A DNA stretch of 36,065 nucleotides from an uncultured Methylococcaceae bacterium (GTDB lineage: Bacteria > Pseudomonadota > Gammaproteobacteria > Methylococcales > Methylococcaceae). The DNA is taken from the NCBI GenBank assembly GCA_903930145.1, contig CAIYXP010000007.1:1-36065 (forward strand), given 5' to 3'. Of this stretch, positions 34,731 through 36,065 are shown in pieces. Below the pieces are notes generated by a model, which saw only the letters and a list, made by a program, of their open reading frames with translations, searched no databases and was not told where the DNA came from. The translations under genes were made by a program, and so were the position numbers. Numbering within the stretch: the stretch's first letter is position 1; the number at the start of each line of letters is the position of its first letter.

Positions 34731-35999
34731 ATGGTTAAGAATGTCGAGGTTTGTTTAGTTAACATGCCGATGGGGGATGTCAAGCGGCCCTCACTGGGAT
34801 TGAGCTTGTTGCAAGCCATTCTCCATCAAGGTGGGATTGGCTGTCGAGTTGATTACGCCAACCTACGTTTCTTTGCCATGGCTGGGGTGGATATGTTGCG
34901 TTTGCTGGGGTTTACCCGCGCTGAGGACCAGTTGGCAGAATGGCTGTTTGCAAACACGGCGTTTCCCGATTTCAAGATTGATGATGAGCAGTTTCTACAG
35001 CGTTTGATAGCCCGCAATAGTCTGTTGCGAAAGCAGGATGCGCAGTCGGTGTGCGACCAACTGTTAGGGCTTCGTAGTCAAATTTCCGATTTTGTCGACG
35101 GCGTAGCGAGGAGTTTGCTAGAAAGTGGCCCGGGCATAGTGGGCTGCTCTTCCACTTTTCAGCAAAATGTCGCTTCACTGGCTTTGCTCAGGCGCTTGCG
35201 GGAATTGAATCCTAGCATCGTCACCATGATGGGCGGTGCAAATTGCGAAGGGATCATGGGCTTGACCTTGCATGAGTCTTTTCCATGGGTAGATTTTGTC
35301 GTTTCGGGTGAGGCGGATAGGTTAATCGTGCCGTTATGCCGCAGGATCATTGACGAGGGTAGTGACATATCAGTCGAAGACATATCGACAGCCATCTTCA
35401 GCCCGAACTTTAGGAACAAAAGTGCTTATGCTGGCCTAAATCAAAACAATCCAATCCCCCGTGCCATCACCCAGGAATTGACTGATTTGCCCAGCCCTGA
35501 TTTCAGCGATTACTTTAGTGAGTTGGACAGCAACCGCTACCGTCAATTTATTTTGCCTGGCTTGCCGTTCGAGACCTCGCGGGGTTGTTGGTGGGGTTCA
35601 GTGAGCCACTGCACGTTTTGCGGGTTGAATGGCGGGGGCATCAGTTATCGGGTGAAATCAGCCGAGCGGGTGGCTAAAGAATTGGAGGAATTGTCGGATC
35701 GCTATGGCATCAAGCGTATGGAGGCCGTAGACAATATCCTCGACATGGCCTATTTTAAGACGCTGTTGAAAACCTTGGAGCAAAACGATTACACGCTGTT
35801 TTTTGAAACTAAGGCGAATCTTAATCGCGGTCATATCGAACAATTGTACCGGGCGGGTGTTCGATGGATTCAACCGGGAATTGAAAGTTTGGACAGCAGA
35901 GTATTGAAGCTGATGCATAAAGGCTGCGCTGCTTGGCAAAATATTCAGTTACTCAAGTGGTGTAGGCAATTTGGACTTCGCGTGGCATGTCGCTCGTGA
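34731..35999 (+). CDS. B12-dependent radical SAM RiPP C-methyltransferase, truncated
   Basis: The first 422 residues of a cobalamin-dependent radical SAM enzyme of the RiPP maturation type (TIGR03975-like). The N-terminal B12-binding fold begins VCLVNMPMGDVKRPSLGLSL and includes a GGANCEGIMG stretch. The radical SAM cysteines are C286, C294 and C297 in ETSRGCWWGSVSHCTFCGLNG; the wide C-x7-C-x2-C spacing is typical of this family. It would methylate unactivated carbons of Val or Thr side chains in the precursor. Family members are about 600-700 residues. Here the frame stops soon after FGLRVA, where related proteins continue into W-N-L and the rest of the barrel, so the C-terminal third is missing. 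It starts 13 bases after the epimerase gene. Confidence 0.85.
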   Translation: MVKNVEVCLVNMPMGDVKRPSLGLSLLQAILHQGGIGCRVDYANLRFFAMAGVDMLRLLGFTRAEDQLAEWLFANTAFPDFKIDDEQFLQRLIARNSLLRKQDAQSVCDQLLGLRSQISDFVDGVARSLLESGPGIVGCSSTFQQNVASLALLRRLRELNPSIVTMMGGANCEGIMGLTLHESFPWVDFVVSGEADRLIVPLCRRIIDEGSDISVEDISTAIFSPNFRNKSAYAGLNQNNPIPRAITQELTDLPSPDFSDYFSELDSNRYRQFILPGLPFETSRGCWWGSVSHCTFCGLNGGGISYRVKSAERVAKELEELSDRYGIKRMEAVDNILDMAYFKTLLKTLEQNDYTLFFETKANLNRGHIEQLYRAGVRWIQPGIESLDSRVLKLMHKGCAAWQNIQLLKWCRQFGLRVACRS

Positions 36000-36065
36000 A
36001 CGTGCTCGGCGTCTCGTCGAGCGCCACGGCATAGGCCGTGGCGTGGGATCGGCAGTGGGAGATGC
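35990..36065. other. GC-rich sequence of different character at window end
   Basis: From about 35990 the sequence no longer matches the methyltransferase and becomes clearly GC-rich. It contains a perfect hairpin, GCCACGGC and GCCGTGGC, at about 36019-36039. It may be the edge of an inserted element, a rearrangement, or a chimeric contig end. No gene can be assigned in 76 bases. Confidence 0.5.

Noticed and set aside
1..36065. CRISPR arrays, tRNA or rRNA genes
   Set aside because: No regularly spaced direct repeats and no cloverleaf or rRNA-like stretches were seen; the only tandem repeat is in tolA.

Overview
The window looks like a chromosomal piece of a gammaproteobacterium of moderate GC content. 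The core gene order (ybgC-tolQRAB-pal-cpoB-queE, dapA-bamC, bamA-skp-fabZ-lpxA-rnhB) is gammaproteobacterial. A partial XrtA/PEP-CTERM exopolysaccharide locus (TIGR04073-type protein, EpsB_2-type sugar transferase, PrsK, PrsR, PrsT) suggests an environmental lineage such as Methylococcales; the genus is inference. No rRNA, tRNA, CRISPR array or complete insertion sequence was seen.

Layout. 88-6844 (+): a small exosortase-associated protein, then the Tol-Pal envelope operon with four-base or larger overlaps between several genes, ending in queE. 6969-8638 (+): dapA and the lipoprotein gene bamC. 8781-14611 (-): a cupin-like protein, galE, the molybdenum cofactor pair moeA/mobB, and two nucleotide-sugar enzymes (a UDP-glucuronate 4-epimerase-like protein and a TviB-like dehydrogenase). 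14870-22600 (+): the EpsB_2 glycosyltransferase and the PrsK/PrsR two-component pair, followed by PrsT. 22783-23511: phoU. 23700-28860 (+): the outer membrane and lipid A block bamA, skp, fabZ, lpxA, rnhB, with lpxD and lpxB missing from their usual places. 28886-30369: a MOSC protein and nadC.

30452-36065 is accessory. It holds a hypothetical gene, a probably frameshifted membrane protein gene, and then the most interesting part: a candidate ribosomally synthesised, post-translationally modified peptide (RiPP) system. Two secreted-looking or cytosolic substrates share a Thr/Val/Ala-rich C-terminal tail ending in VAV(I/V)VLT. One is a 179-residue protein whose N-terminal part is a bulb-type mannose-binding lectin domain; the other is a 57-residue peptide that is almost only tail. 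They are followed by a PoyD-type radical SAM peptide epimerase and a B12-dependent radical SAM C-methyltransferase. Together these are the enzyme pair that makes polytheonamide-like D-amino-acid, C-methylated peptides, but the precursors here have neither of the usual leaders I know (nitrile-hydratase-like or Nif11-like). Both precursor genes are preceded by an identical 23-bp sequence containing a 15-bp palindrome. The methyltransferase breaks off at about 35989, where a GC-rich sequence of different character begins and continues to the end of the window; this looks like a rearrangement or an assembly junction.

All function calls are from reading motifs in the translated sequence; no database search was run.
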